This document shows positions 1 to 9,840 of a stretch of DNA of 64,000 bases, piece after piece. The stretch spans positions 1-64,000 of the forward strand of contig NZ_JTJL01000057.1 in assembly GCF_001678495.1 (NCBI RefSeq), read 5' to 3'. Under the pieces are notes generated by a model. That model made no database searches. It was not told where the DNA came from and was given only the letters and a program-made list of their open reading frames with translations. The DNA is from Gallibacterium salpingitidis (GTDB lineage Bacteria; Pseudomonadota; Gammaproteobacteria; Enterobacterales; Pasteurellaceae). Each line of letters starts with the position of its first letter. The stretch's first letter is position 1. Both the position numbers and the translations under genes were made by a program.

Positions 1-272
<272 letters not shown>

Positions 273-280
273 TTAAAAAC

Positions 281-304
281 CTGCAACGCATAAATGCGTT
301 GCAG
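281..304 (-). terminator. Intercistronic hairpin between fusA and tuf
   Basis: A perfect 10-bp inverted repeat (CTGCAACGCA / TGCGTTGCAG, 4-nt loop) follows the fusA stop. Read on the minus strand it is followed by GTTTTTAATTT and then by the tuf ribosome binding site. It looks like a partial intrinsic terminator or RNA-processing hairpin that could set tuf expression relative to fusA. Confidence 0.6.
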
Positions 305-313
305 TCATTACGA

Positions 314-2419
314 TTATTTCGCTTTGCGAGCTTCAATTACTGCAGTTGCTACGCTAGCAGGTGCTTCAGCATATTTCAATGGTTCCATTGAGTATGAAGC
401 ACGACCTTGAGTTTGTGAACGAAGATCAGTTGCATAACCAAACATTTCTGATAATGGTACTTCTGCGTTGATCTTAGTAACAAATTCGTTGCTTTCTTGA
501 CCATTAACAAGTGCACGACGACGGCTTAAGTCACCGATTACATCACCCACATAATCAGCAGGTGTTTCAACTTCCACTTTCATAATTGGTTCAAGTAATA
601 CTGGGTTCGCTTTAGCAAACGCTGCTTTAAACGCAATTGACGCTGCTAATTTGAACGCTAATTCTGATGAGTCCACATCATGGTAAGAACCGAAATGTAA
701 ACGTACACCGATATCTACTACTGGGTAACCAGCTAAAGGACCAGCTTTAAGTTGTTCTTGGATACCTTTATCAACCGCAGGAATGTATTCACCAGGGATA
801 ACACCACCTTTGATTTCGTTGACAAATTCGTATCCTGGACCTTCTGGATCCAATGGATATAGGTCGATAACAACGTGACCGTATTGACCACGACCACCAG
901 ATTGTTTCGCGTGTTTACCTTCAACATCATTAACACGAGTACGGATAGTTTCGCGGTAAGCAACTTGTGGTTTACCAATGTTTGCTTCCACTTTAAACTC
1001 ACGACGCATACGGTCAACGATGATATCTAAGTGTAACTCACCCATACCAGAAATAATGGTTTGACCAGATTCTTCATCTGTGTGAACACGGAATGAAGGG
1101 TCTTCTTGTGCAAGACGACCTAATGCCAAGCCCATTTTTTCTTGGTCAGCTTTAGTTTTTGGTTCTACCGCTACAGAGATTACTGGCTCTGGGAATTCCA
1201 TACGTTCAAGGATGATTGGATTATCAGGATCACATAATGTATCCCCTGTTGTTACTTCTTTCAAACCAATCGCTGCTGCAATATCCCCTGCACGAACTTC
1301 TTTGATTTCTTCACGTTTGTTAGCGTGCATCTGTACGATACGACCAAAACGTTCACGTTTTTGTTTCACTGAGTTCATTACAGTATCGCCAGAGTTTACT
1401 ACACCAGAGTAAACACGGAAGAATGTTAAGTTACCTACGAATGGGTCAGTTGCGATCTTGAACGCTAATGATGAGAATGGCTCATCATCACTTGCATGAC
1501 GTTCACCTTCAGTTTCGTCAAGGTTGATACCTTTGATCGCTGGAACGTCTGTTGGTGCTGGTAAGTAATCAACTACCGCATCAAGCATTGCTTGAACACC
1601 TTTGTTCTTAAATGCAGAACCACAAGTGATAAGGATAATTTCGTTTGCCAATACACGTTGACGTAATGCTGCTTTAACTTCTTCTTCAGTTAATTCTTCA
1701 CCGCCAAGGTATTTTTCCATTAATTCTTCTGATGCTTCTGCAGCAGATTCGATTAAGTTTTGATGCCATTCATCTGCTAAATCTTTCAAATTAGCTGGAA
1801 TATCTTCATAGGTAAATGTCATACCTTGATCTGCTTCATTCCAGTTAATCGCTTTCATTTTAAGAAGATCGATAACACCTGTGAAATTATCTTCTGCACC
1901 GATTGGTAATTGAATTGGTACAGCAGTTCCACCTAAACGGGTTTTAATTTGTTCAACAACACGTAAGAAGTTTGCACCTGTACGGTCCATTTTGTTCACG
2001 AATGCAATACGTGGAACACCATATTTGTTAGCTTGACGCCATACAGTTTCAGATTGAGGTTGAACACCACCTACCGCACAGTAAACCATTACCGCACCAT
2101 CAAGTACACGCATTGAACGTTCAACTTCGATAGTGAAGTCTACGTGTCCCGGAGTATCGATAATGTTAATACGGTGTTGTGGGAATTGTTTTGACATACC
2201 TTGCCAGAAGCAAGTTGTTGCTGCAGAGGTAATAGTAATACCACGTTCTTGTTCTTGTTCCATCCAGTCCATGGTAGCTGCACCATCATGAACCTCACCG
2301 ATTTTATGGCTTACACCGGTATAGAAAAGAATACGTTCTGTGGTAGTTGTTTTACCTGCGTCGATGTGAGCACTGATCCCGATATTACGGTAGCGCTCAA
2401 TTGGAGTAGTACGTGCCAC
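314..2419 (-). CDS. fusA: Elongation factor G
   Basis: EF-G is the GTPase that drives translocation of tRNA and mRNA after peptide bond formation and helps recycle ribosomes. The 701 residues match the usual length. The GTPase domain opens with the P-loop AHIDAGKTT near residue 20, then RGITI (switch I), DTPGH (near residue 90) and NKMD (near residue 142). Domains II to V follow, with GRGQYGHV in domain IV. The start is GTG at 2417-2419. It lies between rpsG and tuf in the str operon and carries no visible anomaly. Confidence 0.99.
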   Translation of the reverse strand: MARTTPIERYRNIGISAHIDAGKTTTTERILFYTGVSHKIGEVHDGAATMDWMEQEQERGITITSAATTCFWQGMSKQFPQHRINIIDTPGHVDFTIEVERSMRVLDGAVMVYCAVGGVQPQSETVWRQANKYGVPRIAFVNKMDRTGANFLRVVEQIKTRLGGTAVPIQLPIGAEDNFTGVIDLLKMKAINWNEADQGMTFTYEDIPANLKDLADEWHQNLIESAAEASEELMEKYLGGEELTEEEVKAALRQRVLANEIILITCGSAFKNKGVQAMLDAVVDYLPAPTDVPAIKGINLDETEGERHASDDEPFSSLAFKIATDPFVGNLTFFRVYSGVVNSGDTVMNSVKQKRERFGRIVQMHANKREEIKEVRAGDIAAAIGLKEVTTGDTLCDPDNPIILERMEFPEPVISVAVEPKTKADQEKMGLALGRLAQEDPSFRVHTDEESGQTIISGMGELHLDIIVDRMRREFKVEANIGKPQVAYRETIRTRVNDVEGKHAKQSGGRGQYGHVVIDLYPLDPEGPGYEFVNEIKGGVIPGEYIPAVDKGIQEQLKAGPLAGYPVVDIGVRLHFGSYHDVDSSELAFKLAASIAFKAAFAKANPVLLEPIMKVEVETPADYVGDVIGDLSRRRALVNGQESNEFVTKINAEVPLSEMFGYATDLRSQTQGRASYSMEPLKYAEAPASVATAVIEARKAK

Positions 2420-2493
2420 GATTATTTCCTCTCGCTAGGCTTAAAAAGATGAACCAGTAAGTCTTGATACCAAGACTTACTGCATAAAATAAA

Positions 2494-2994
<501 letters not shown>

Positions 2995-3075
2995 TTATCC
3001 AAAACTCTATTTCTGGAGTCTTGTATGCTATCTATGTTCTAAATTAAACGTTTGGCCTTACTTAACGGAGATCCA

Positions 3076-3480
<405 letters not shown>

Positions 3481-3530
3481 TCACTATTGAATGTTAAATT
3501 AACCCCATTCCATAGAAGAATGGACGACGC

Positions 3531-3559
3531 ATTCTATTCTTTAACGATTGGCATGTCAA
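3531..3559 (-). promoter_or_regulatory. Sigma-70 promoter of the rpsL-rpsG-fusA-tuf operon
   Basis: On the minus strand a perfect -35 box TTGACA (3554-3559) is separated by exactly 17 bp from a near-consensus -10 box TAGAAT (3531-3536). The predicted start site lies about 75 bp before the rpsL start codon. This separates the str operon from the upstream tus genes. Confidence 0.8.
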
Positions 3560-3579
3560 GGTTTTACCGACCCTGATTA

Positions 3580-3867
3580 TTAAAGACTCACTTGTGGGGA
3601 ATATTGTTCTGTTAACTTAACCAGATCACGTAAACTGATGATAGAAAAAGATGCACGATTTGCTGAAAAAAAATAATGCAAATCTCTGGCTGTAACATCA
3701 TTTTCTAATAAGAAATAGCTCTGTTCTGGTTGAAATAGCGTTGGATATTTTATCGGTAAAAGGACACCATCTTGCCACAATAAAATGGCATCTTGCTCTG
3801 TCACATTAGAGAATAATTGGACTAATTGTTGTTGATCATATTGGCTTTTTGAAAAGGTATAAAGCAT
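3580..3867 (-). CDS. tusB: Sulfur relay protein TusB
   Basis: TusB is part of the TusBCD hexamer that passes persulfide sulfur from TusA to TusE and then MnmA for 2-thiouridine synthesis at tRNA wobble position 34. The small protein (95 residues, MLYTFSKSQYD start) has the family length and the expected place as last gene of tusD-tusC-tusB, just before rpsL. It starts 10 bp after tusC. The assignment rests on gene order and overall similarity to the DsrH/TusB family; there is no single catalytic motif to point to. Confidence 0.9.
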   Translation of the reverse strand: MLYTFSKSQYDQQQLVQLFSNVTEQDAILLWQDGVLLPIKYPTLFQPEQSYFLLENDVTARDLHYFFSANRASFSIISLRDLVKLTEQYSPQVSL

Positions 3868-3877
3868 ACGCAGTCCA

Positions 3878-4237
3878 TTAAAATGTTAAGATTTTTTCCG
3901 CTTGTCGTAATCTGTTAATCAACGCTGACTGTTCTAGTATTTTCACTGGTAATAATAACGACTGATCTGTTAATTGATAACGAGCGACATCTTCTTGGCT
4001 GATAAAACATTGTTCAATTTCATATAATGCTAACAATTTTAGCATTGCTGATGTTTCTTTCTGTAACAATAATTCCGCTTGTTGCTTTGCTAACAGATTT
4101 AACACGCCATCGTGCAAAAAAAATACACCAATATCCGTTTCATCACAATAAGCTGACATTGCTAATAAAGCATCAATGCCTTCTCTTACTCTACTACTGC
4201 CATAAGGCGCTTGCGTAAAAACAAAAGCCACTTTCAT
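3878..4237 (-). CDS. tusC: Sulfur relay protein TusC
   Basis: TusC is the DsrF-like subunit of the TusBCD sulfur relay complex for tRNA 2-thiouridine formation. The 119-residue protein has the family pattern VAFVFTQAPYGSSRVREGIDALLA at the N-terminus, with the conserved PYGSS loop. A ribosome binding site (AGGG) overlaps the end of tusD, and the gap between the genes is 9 bp, so tusD, tusC and tusB are translated from one message. Confidence 0.93.
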   Translation of the reverse strand: MKVAFVFTQAPYGSSRVREGIDALLAMSAYCDETDIGVFFLHDGVLNLLAKQQAELLLQKETSAMLKLLALYEIEQCFISQEDVARYQLTDQSLLLPVKILEQSALINRLRQAEKILTF

Positions 4238-4246
4238 ATCATCGCC

Positions 4247-4627
4247 CTAAAAAGTAATTACTCTATCTGCAGTTAAGACAGCTTGGCTAAACTCTCCTAG
4301 CCCAGCTAACACAAACTTTTCGGCAAGATTATTTTGTTGCTCTATTGCAGCCGTTTCTTCATTCACCACACCACGTCGTTGCGCAGCGGCAATACAAAGG
4401 TAAAGTGGGAATTGGTACTGTTGCGCTAATTGCTGCCAATGTTTAATTAAATTAAATTCATCATTAGCTGGATAAACAAAAGCGTTGCCATGACTAACGC
4501 CAGCCTGAGAGAAAAACACTTGTGCTATCGAATGACCAGCCTGCAACAATTCTTCCGCAAATTGATAAGCCAAGAAGCTAGCTTGAGAACCATATACTGG
4601 CTGTGTAACGGACAACACATAACGCAT
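4247..4627 (-). CDS. tusD: Sulfurtransferase TusD
   Basis: TusD is the DsrE-like catalytic subunit of TusBCD and carries the transferred persulfide. The 126 residues begin with a flavodoxin-like VTQPVYGSQASFLAYQFA segment. Two cysteines of interest are visible, in LYLCIAAAQRRG, which corresponds to the active Cys region (Cys78 in E. coli). The ATG shares one base with the stop codon of the upstream yheO gene (TAATG), implying translational coupling. Confidence 0.94.
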   Translation of the reverse strand: MRYVLSVTQPVYGSQASFLAYQFAEELLQAGHSIAQVFFSQAGVSHGNAFVYPANDEFNLIKHWQQLAQQYQFPLYLCIAAAQRRGVVNEETAAIEQQNNLAEKFVLAGLGEFSQAVLTADRVITF

Positions 4628-5316
4628 TATTTTTGTTCATCCTGCTTAATTTGACGAATATAGAGATATACCGTATGACGAGAAATGCCTAAACGTTCCG
4701 CTACTTGGTTAATCGCATCTTTAATATCAAAAATACCTTTCTCAAATAACGAAAGTACGATCTGTTTATTCTTATTATTATTCGATACATTACGATCATT
4801 AGTGATATCTTCGATAGTTTGTTCTACCGTTTGCGCCACCAACTCTTCAACTGAAGAAGCAAAATTCACTTCTGAAGAACTTTCCTCTTGCTCGTGTGTC
4901 GGAACTAGTCCTTGTACAAACTCAGCCACTGGAACATTCAAATTAATATTGATACAAAGTAAACCAATAATACGTTGTTGTGAATTACGAATTGCAATAC
5001 TAATAGACTTCATCAACCCATTACTTTTTGCTCGTGTAAAATAAGGTTGTGACACACTATCCGTTTTCATCTGATGTAAAGAACGCAATGCCAGATCAGT
5101 AATTGGCGAGCCCACTTTGCGATTTGTATTATGTCCATTAGCAATACAAATAGCTGAGTGCTTCAAATTCTCTAAAGAATGCAGCACAATTTCGCAATGC
5201 CCGCCAACTAATGCAGCAATTCCCTCTACTACAGGAACATAAGATTGCAAAATATCATGATCCTCTTTCGTAAATGGCTGTTCTTCCTGTAAAAAAATCT
5301 CATCATCTAAATTCAT
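4627..5316 (-). CDS. yheO: YheO-family transcriptional regulator
   Basis: This is a PAS-like ligand domain followed by a helix-turn-helix, as in E. coli YheO encoded at the same place before tusDCB. The N-terminal part contains HCEIVLHSLENLKHSA and the segment GSPITDLALR; the C-terminal HTH is GIFDIKDAINQVAERLGISRHTV (about residues 185-210). I place the start at 5314-5316 (MNLDDEIF), because GGAG lies 7 bp upstream; an upstream extension of 15 codons has no such signal. The product is 229 residues. The ligand is not known to me. Confidence 0.9.
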   Translation of the reverse strand: MNLDDEIFLQEEQPFTKEDHDILQSYVPVVEGIAALVGGHCEIVLHSLENLKHSAICIANGHNTNRKVGSPITDLALRSLHQMKTDSVSQPYFTRAKSNGLMKSISIAIRNSQQRIIGLLCININLNVPVAEFVQGLVPTHEQEESSSEVNFASSVEELVAQTVEQTIEDITNDRNVSNNNKNKQIVLSLFEKGIFDIKDAINQVAERLGISRHTVYLYIRQIKQDEQK

Positions 5317-5382
5317 AACCACTCCAAATGAAAAAAGAATAACGGACATTTCTGCCCGCATTCTTTCTCTTTCTTATAATAA

Positions 5383-6111
5383 TTACTTATTATTTGATTT
5401 CACATCTAACAATTCGATATCAAAAATTAAGGTTGAATTTGGTGGAATTTGACCTGTTTGTTGATCGCCATATGCAAGATTAGGTGGTAATACTAACTGA
5501 ATTTTTCCGCCTTTCTTAATTAGGCTAATTCCTTCAACCCAGCCTGGAATCAATTGATTGAGTTGAAATTCAATTGGTTGATTACGTTTATATGAACTAT
5601 CGAACTCTGTACCATCAATTAAAGTACCACGATAATTAACTTTCACCGTATCTGCTGGATTTGGTCTAACACCATCACCCTCTTTTTCTATACGATAAAG
5701 AATGCCAGATTCAGTCTTTTTAACGCCATCTTGCTTCGCATATTTATCGCGATACTCTTTACCTTTTTGTTCATTTTCCTTAGCAACTTTTTCTAATTGC
5801 ACTTGTGTTGCTTTGGTGAGTTGTTCGTCTAAGGCTTGTAATTGCTTTTGTAACGCTTCATCAGATAAAGTTGTTTTTCCTGTTAGCGTATCTTTCACGC
5901 CTTCTAAAATCTTACTATTGTCATATTTAATGAGAGATTTTTGTGAATCTAACGATTGTTGGATGTTTTTCCCCATAAATACACCAATTGCATAAGAAGA
6001 ATCTTCAATAAATTTTTTGTCTTTTAATTGAGAATCTTCAGCAAAACTGTGGCCACTTACAGCTAAGAAAACTAATCCAGAAAGAAAGGCAATTTTATTC
6101 ATGGAACGCAT
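5383..6111 (-). CDS. fkpA: Periplasmic FKBP-type peptidyl-prolyl isomerase FkpA
   Basis: FkpA is a periplasmic chaperone and proline isomerase for envelope proteins. From the start at 6109-6111 (MRSMNKIAF; GGAG lies 11 bp upstream) a signal peptide ends in SGHSFA before EDSQ. An alpha-helical dimerisation domain with many Lys/Glu/Gln residues covers about 30-125. The FKBP domain follows, with VKVNYRGTLIDGTEFDSSY, then PGWVEGI, LPPNLAYG and LIFDIELLDV. The 242 residues are a little shorter than E. coli FkpA (270). A start three codons later (6102) is possible. It is divergent from slyX. Confidence 0.93.
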   Translation of the reverse strand: MRSMNKIAFLSGLVFLAVSGHSFAEDSQLKDKKFIEDSSYAIGVFMGKNIQQSLDSQKSLIKYDNSKILEGVKDTLTGKTTLSDEALQKQLQALDEQLTKATQVQLEKVAKENEQKGKEYRDKYAKQDGVKKTESGILYRIEKEGDGVRPNPADTVKVNYRGTLIDGTEFDSSYKRNQPIEFQLNQLIPGWVEGISLIKKGGKIQLVLPPNLAYGDQQTGQIPPNSTLIFDIELLDVKSNNK

Positions 6112-6281
6112 AATTGTTTGTTCTCCATAAGAAAATAATAAATTTATCACTGCTTTAATTTTAGCGAATAGGGTAAAATGATTTTTTAAAATATACAATA
6201 TTTATTTAAGGTTTAAACGAAATTATTAATTTTTCAACATACAGAAAAAATTTAGCACCTTAAATCTGATAAGGACGAATA

Positions 6282-6506
6282 ATGAAAAATGAGCTTAGCC
6301 CTCTATTACAACGTTTAGATGAATTAGAAATGAAAGTTGCCTTTCAAGAAAACACGATTGAACAACTGAATCAGGCGTTAGTTGATCAACAGTTTATTAT
6401 TGAAAAGATGCAGCTACAATTACGTTATCTAGCACAAAAATTAAAAGATATGCAACCCTCTAATATTGCAACACAAGCGGAAGAAACTCCGCCGCCACAT
6501 TACTAA
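6282..6506 (+). CDS. slyX: SlyX protein
   Basis: SlyX is a small coiled-coil protein of unknown function, conserved next to fkpA in gamma-proteobacteria. The 74 residues form one long heptad-rich helix ([21 protein letters not shown]) followed by a short Pro/Glu tail ending TPPPHY, which is typical of the family. It is preceded by AAGGA in a good position and followed by a strong bidirectional terminator. Confidence 0.93.
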   Translation: MKNELSPLLQRLDELEMKVAFQENTIEQLNQALVDQQFIIEKMQLQLRYLAQKLKDMQPSNIATQAEETPPPHY

Positions 6507-6529
6507 TAAAACTAAATCATCAGATAGCA

Positions 6530-6559
6530 AAAAGCCTCCGCTGACGCAGAGGCTTTTTC
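6530..6559. terminator. Bidirectional terminator between slyX and uspA
   Basis: The arms AAAAAGCCTC and GAGGCTTTTT pair perfectly around a short GC-rich loop and give U-tracts on both strands. It ends slyX on the plus strand and uspA on the minus strand. Confidence 0.9.
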
Positions 6560-6569
6560 ACGCTATAAT

Positions 6570-6998
6570 CTATTCTTCGTCTTTTAATGGTACAACTAAC
6601 ATATCAACGTCAATATTATTCATGACTTGACGAGTTGAGGACATCAACTTACTCCAGAAGTCTTGGTGATGGCCGACAACAAGAATATCGACATCATATT
6701 TATCTACGGCGTCTGCTAATACTGTACCAAGATCACCATTACCGCAAAGAGTTTCGGTTACTGGATAACCTGCTTGTTTGGCTAATTCAACAAGTGCATC
6801 ATGAGTTTCATCGGAAATACGATCTTGCATAGAAGACATATTAACATCGATTAACCCAGTATAGAGGTCGGAAAAATTAACATCGACATGAATAATGGAA
6901 AGTTTAGCGCTGTTGTTTTTAGCAACTTGAACCGCTTTTGCTAATAAGACATTACTTTCTTCTGAAAGATCTACCGCTACAAGAACATGCTTATACAT
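6570..6998 (-). CDS. uspA: Universal stress protein A
   Basis: UspA is a small cytoplasmic protein induced in growth arrest and stress. The 142 residues have the Usp fold: [15 protein letters not shown] at the start and [13 protein letters not shown] near residue 105. The nucleotide-binding G-2X-G-9X-G(S/T) pattern of ATP-binding Usp proteins is absent, so it belongs with the non-ATP-binding UspA type. AGGAATC precedes the ATG. It is monocistronic, divergent from mazG. Confidence 0.94.
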   Translation of the reverse strand: MYKHVLVAVDLSEESNVLLAKAVQVAKNNSAKLSIIHVDVNFSDLYTGLIDVNMSSMQDRISDETHDALVELAKQAGYPVTETLCGNGDLGTVLADAVDKYDVDILVVGHHQDFWSKLMSSTRQVMNNIDVDMLVVPLKDEE

Positions 6999-7130
6999 AA
7001 TGATTCCTCCATTTATAATCAGCTAATTGAATAAGCTTGTTGTTATAGTAACATTAAAAACTAGTAAAAAGTTTGCGGTCGATCACGCTATTACAAACAA
7101 GTCCAAATTAATTCTAAAATGGAGCAAAAA

Positions 7131-7928
7131 ATGGTAACAAAACTAGAAAAATTTGCTGAGGTCATTGCTCAACTACGTGATCCTGAAAAAGGTTGTCCTT
7201 GGGATCTAGAACAAAACTATCAAACTATGCCGCCACATATCTTAGAAGAGGCTTACGAAGTTGTCGAAGCGATTAATCAAGACAATCGTCAGGATCTGAA
7301 AGAAGAGCTTGGTGATTTATTAATGCAAGTGGTGTTCTTAAGCCAATTAGCCAAAGAAGAAAAGGCATTTACTTTAGATGATGTGATTGAGGGAATTACC
7401 GAAAAAATTATTCGCCGCCATCCACACGTTTTTGGTGAATTACAAGCAAATAATAGTGAAGAAGTATTAAAAAATTGGGAAAACATTAAACAGCAAGAAC
7501 GCCATAACAAACAACAATTTTCCATTTTGGATAATGTTCCTTCTGCCTTGCCATCACTATTGCGTGCAGCCAAATTACAAAAACGTTGCGCCAAAGTTGG
7601 TTTCGATTGGTCTGAAACCGAACTTACCATCCAAAAAGTAGAAGAAGAGTTGCAAGAAGTACGTGATGAATTAAATACATCACCACAAAATCAATCTGCT
7701 ATTGAAGAAGAAATGGGAGATTTATTATTCGCTGTGGTAAATGTTGCACGTCATCTACATATCAACCCAGAAGAAGCCTTACGCAAAGCTAATCTCAAAT
7801 TTGAACGTCGTTTCCGCCAAGTGGAACAAACGATTGTGCTTTCTGGGCGTGATTTAGCAGAAGTTTCTCTCACAGAAATGGATTTATTGTGGGATCAGGT
7901 TAAACAACAAGAAAAACAAGGAGAATAA
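7131..7928 (+). CDS. mazG: Nucleoside triphosphate pyrophosphohydrolase MazG
   Basis: MazG hydrolyses (d)NTPs, and in E. coli also lowers ppGpp, by releasing pyrophosphate. Two tandem MazG domains are visible, each with the metal-binding EExxE...ExxD pattern: EEAYEVVEAI...EELGDLLMQV (about residues 40-75) and VEEELQEVRDEL...EEEMGDLLFAV (about 175-210). I choose the ATG at 7131 (MVTKLEKF) because GGAG at 7121-7124 sits 6 bp upstream; an ATG at 7119 overlaps that binding site. The product is 265 residues. An ABC exporter gene follows after 9 bp. Confidence 0.95.
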   Translation: MVTKLEKFAEVIAQLRDPEKGCPWDLEQNYQTMPPHILEEAYEVVEAINQDNRQDLKEELGDLLMQVVFLSQLAKEEKAFTLDDVIEGITEKIIRRHPHVFGELQANNSEEVLKNWENIKQQERHNKQQFSILDNVPSALPSLLRAAKLQKRCAKVGFDWSETELTIQKVEEELQEVRDELNTSPQNQSAIEEEMGDLLFAVVNVARHLHINPEEALRKANLKFERRFRQVEQTIVLSGRDLAEVSLTEMDLLWDQVKQQEKQGE

Positions 7929-7937
7929 CAATTAACT

Positions 7938-9776
7938 ATGTTTAATCGTATTTATTCATGGTTTGAAAATCGTCTTAACCCTTACCCTGATGAAATGCCA
8001 GATGTTCCAAGAAATGGACTGATAAAGTTTATTTGGTCTTGTATGGACGGTATGAAAGGCTGGATTTTACTGCTTACCATTTTAGTTGTTGGTATCGGCG
8101 TGATGGAAGCCGTACTATTCCAGTTTATGGGCATTTTAGTTGATTGGTTAGCGCAATATTCGCCACAACAATTATGGCAAGAAAAGAATATCCAATTACT
8201 CGCAATGGCAGGATTATTGCTATTTAGTATTCTTTGGTCATTTATTGCAGCTAATGTACATCTACAAACATTACAAGGGGTCTTTCCAATGCGTTTACGC
8301 TGGAATTTCCACCGTTTAATGTTGGGACAAAGTTTAGGCTTTTATCAAGATGAATTTGCTGGTCGAGTATCAGCGAAAGTGATGCAAACAGCGCTTGCCG
8401 TACGTGATACTGTATTAGCCATTGCCGATGTGATGACTTATGTAACCGTTTATTTCATCACATCTGGTGCCGTACTCATGACACTAGATGGTTGGTTCGT
8501 CCTACCATTTATTATTTGGCTGATTGTATTTGCAATTATTTTGAAGATATTTATTCCTAAGCTCGCTTATACCGCAGAACGCCAAGCTGATGCTCGTTCT
8601 TTAATGACTGGTCGTATTACTGATGCTTATGCCAATATTACAACGGTCAAATTGTTCTCTCATGGCTTACGTGAAGCTAGTTATGCAAAACGTTCAATGC
8701 AAGAGTTTATGGTTACCGTACACGCACAAATGCGCTTAGCGACTTCCTTAGAAACCTTAACCTATTTCACCAATATTTTGCTCACTTTAAGTACAGCAAT
8801 TTTAGGACTATGGTTATGGAGCGTTGGCAAAACTGGCGTTGGAGCTATTGCTACCGCTATCGCAATGGCATTACGCGTAAATAATCTTTCACGCTGGATT
8901 ATGTGGGAAGCTGCGCGCTTGTTTGAAAATATTGGTACTGTCAATGATGGTATGCATACTCTATCTAAACCACATACCATTGTTGATAAAAGCAATGCTA
9001 CTGATCTTACTGTTACCAACGGAGAGATTAAATTTGAAAATGTGAATTTCGCTTATGAAGCAGAAAAACCATTGCTATCTAATTTCAACTTAACCATTAA
9101 ACCAGGTGAAAAAGTAGGGTTAATTGGGCGCTCTGGAGCAGGTAAATCCACCATCGTGAATTTATTATTACGCTTCTATGAAGCCAATCAAGGTAACATC
9201 ACCATTGATGGACAAAATATTTGCGACGTACGCCAAGAAAGCTTACGTAGCCAAATTGGTCTAGTAACTCAAGATACTTCATTACTACACCGTTCAGTGC
9301 GTGAAAATATTATCTATGGGCGTCCAAGTGCTACCGAAGCAGAAATGATTTCAGCTGCCGAACGAGCGGAAGCAGCTGGTTTTATTCCAACGCTTAGCGA
9401 TGCACAAGGTCGTCATGGTTATGATGCTCACGTCGGCGAACGAGGCGTAAAACTTTCTGGTGGACAGCGCCAGCGTATTGCGATTGCGCGTGTGATGTTG
9501 AAAGATGCGCCGATTCTACTTCTAGATGAAGCAACGAGTGCCTTAGACTCCGAAGTAGAAGCAGCCATTCAGGAAAGTTTAGATAAGATGATGGAAAATA
9601 AAACGGTTATTGCCATTGCACACCGTTTATCTACCATTGCTGCAATGGATCGCTTAATTGTCTTGGATCAAGGAAGAATTGTTGAGCAAGGCACTCACTC
9701 AGAATTGTTAGCGCAAAACGGTCTTTATGCCAAATTGTGGAAACACCAAAGTGGTGGTTTTTTGAGTGAAAATTAA
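7938..9776 (+). CDS. ABC exporter, fused permease/ATPase (MsbA/MdlB type)
   Basis: This is a half-size ABC exporter with its membrane domain fused to its ATPase. Six transmembrane helices lie in about residues 40-330. The nucleotide-binding domain follows: Walker A GRSGAGKST (near 400), Q-loop LVTQD, signature LSGGQRQRIAIAR, Walker B ILLLDEATSALDSE and the H-loop IAIAHRLST. The 612 residues fit the multidrug/lipid exporter family. The substrate cannot be read from the sequence. It is co-transcribed with mazG and followed by a terminator. Confidence 0.93.
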   Translation: MFNRIYSWFENRLNPYPDEMPDVPRNGLIKFIWSCMDGMKGWILLLTILVVGIGVMEAVLFQFMGILVDWLAQYSPQQLWQEKNIQLLAMAGLLLFSILWSFIAANVHLQTLQGVFPMRLRWNFHRLMLGQSLGFYQDEFAGRVSAKVMQTALAVRDTVLAIADVMTYVTVYFITSGAVLMTLDGWFVLPFIIWLIVFAIILKIFIPKLAYTAERQADARSLMTGRITDAYANITTVKLFSHGLREASYAKRSMQEFMVTVHAQMRLATSLETLTYFTNILLTLSTAILGLWLWSVGKTGVGAIATAIAMALRVNNLSRWIMWEAARLFENIGTVNDGMHTLSKPHTIVDKSNATDLTVTNGEIKFENVNFAYEAEKPLLSNFNLTIKPGEKVGLIGRSGAGKSTIVNLLLRFYEANQGNITIDGQNICDVRQESLRSQIGLVTQDTSLLHRSVRENIIYGRPSATEAEMISAAERAEAAGFIPTLSDAQGRHGYDAHVGERGVKLSGGQRQRIAIARVMLKDAPILLLDEATSALDSEVEAAIQESLDKMMENKTVIAIAHRLSTIAAMDRLIVLDQGRIVEQGTHSELLAQNGLYAKLWKHQSGGFLSEN

Positions 9777-9785
9777 TTAAAAAAT

Positions 9786-9824
9786 ACAGCACCTTAAACA
9801 ACATTATTTAAGGTGCTGTTTTTT
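9786..9824 (+). terminator. Terminator after the mazG-ABC exporter operon
   Basis: A 13-bp inverted repeat (ACAGCACCTTAAA / TTTAAGGTGCTGT) is followed by a T6 tract on the plus strand. The minus strand also has an A-rich flank, so it may also end eptA transcription. Confidence 0.9.
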
Positions 9825-9840
9825 CATCAATCCCTAAAAA

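Noticed and set aside
733..1412. Open frames antisense to or overlapping fusA
   Set aside because: They lie inside a highly conserved gene, have no ribosome binding site and their composition follows the fusA codons. Similar overlapping frames throughout the window were left out for the same reason.
7040..7053. TGTTA-TAG-TAACA-like palindrome between uspA and mazG as an operator
   Set aside because: It is short and AT-rich, and I know of no regulator that matches it.
7119..7130. ATG at 7119 as the mazG start
   Set aside because: Its own bases form the GGAG binding site of the next ATG at 7131, which has ideal spacing.
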